DNA of 64,000 bases from Microbacterium sediminis (lineage in GTDB: Bacteria > Actinomycetota > Actinomycetes > Actinomycetales > Microbacteriaceae): the NCBI RefSeq assembly GCF_004564075.1, contig NZ_CP038256.1, positions 124,001 through 188,000 of the forward strand, given 5' to 3'. The translations under genes and the position numbers were made by a program. Shown here one piece after another: positions 63,911 through 64,000 of the stretch. The notes below the pieces were generated by a model. It made no database searches, was not told where the DNA came from, and saw nothing but the letters and a program-made list of their open reading frames with translations. Numbering within the stretch: the stretch's first letter is position 1; every line of letters starts with the position of its first letter.

Positions 63911-64000
63911 TCCAGATCAGCGCCGCGGCGAGGCTGACGGCGGCTCGGTAGTTGCGGGCGAGTTTGTCCGAGCGCATCGCGATGCCGCGCCACTGCTTGA
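63891..64000 (-). CDS. IS5-type transposase, C-terminal fragment (runs off the window)
   Basis: The minus strand encodes QWRGIAMRSDKLARNYRAA followed by SLAAALIWIKTDLR and a stop at 63891-63893. The pattern R-W-R-x-x-A-x-R-x-D-K-x-x-x-x-Y is the usual C-terminal signature of IS5-family transposases, including the catalytic-region K after the final D/E. Only 36 codons are visible. Confidence 0.8.
   Translation of the reverse strand, partial: KQWRGIAMRSDKLARNYRAAVSLAAALIWIKTDLR

Larger units (their letters stand above)
63517..64000. mobile_element. IS5-type element with passenger gene (cut by the window end)
   Basis: It begins where hsdS similarity stops, next to a CTAG, with the sequence GGGCGTGTTGATCAAGAAGG as the presumed end. 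It contains a thioredoxin-like gene and the C-terminal end of a transposase on the opposite strand. The second end is outside the window, so the boundary and family are tentative. Confidence 0.6.

Overview
The window is a high-GC actinobacterial chromosome segment. Codon use, frequent GTG starts, the rpsF-ssb-rpsR-rplI-dnaB order and the gene content fit a Microbacteriaceae member, most likely Microbacterium or a close relative. The taxon is an inference; no rRNA gene is present. Coding density is high, with many 4-bp stop/start overlaps. I see no tRNA, rRNA or CRISPR array. Only two gene-free stretches exceed 300 bp: 28724-29251 (three palindromic repeat units) and 58509-58998 (a cluster of DnaA-box-like sites before dnaB).

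Layout. 1-7.85 kb: galactoside uptake and Leloir genes. These are a GH42 beta-galactosidase (cut by the window edge), a sugar ABC importer, a divergent LacI regulator with a clear operator, and galK/galT. 7.9-14.5 kb: housekeeping and mixed genes (purL, a VapBC pair, a zinc alcohol dehydrogenase, gluconokinase, an IclR regulator). 14.6-28.7 kb: a complete but interrupted mycofactocin locus. mftR-mftG diverge from mftA-mftB-mftC, which ends in a hairpin. Then come two mycofactocin-type SDRs, a MoxR ATPase and a VWA protein. mftD follows with its own promoter, then an SDR, a fused CoA-transferase, mftE, mftF and a small CxxC protein. The 40-codon mftA precursor gene ends in the canonical IDGMCGVY.

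30-44 kb: a catabolic block that probably uses the mycofactocin cofactor. It has two NDMA-type alcohol dehydrogenases flanking an aldehyde dehydrogenase, a cysteine-form UGSC-motif protein with an overlapping partner, a zinc dehydrogenase, an amidohydrolase and a five-gene oligopeptide-type ABC importer. My working model is import of an unknown organic substrate, mycofactocin-linked oxidation of an alcohol, aldehyde oxidation and CoA activation of a keto acid. The substrate cannot be read from the sequence.

44-54 kb: mixed genes, with a frameshifted lipoprotein gene, a complete IS481-family element with a 6-bp target duplication, a small heat-shock gene under a perfect CIRCE element, a YcaQ-type protein, and a divergent MFS/ArsR pair around a highly symmetric operator. 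54.4-60.4 kb: the rpsF-ssb-rpsR-rplI operon, a chaplin-like cell-wall protein with a secreted Ala/Pro-rich neighbour, and dnaB. 60.6-64 kb: a region with less biased codon use, holding a lipoprotein, hsdM and an hsdS broken by a second mobile element. That element carries a thioredoxin-like gene and an IS5-type transposase cut by the window end.

The strongest leads are the twin MftR-type promoter sites, the MoxR-VWA pair inside the mycofactocin locus with an unresolved VWA start, and the UGSC pair beside mycofactocin-dependent dehydrogenases.
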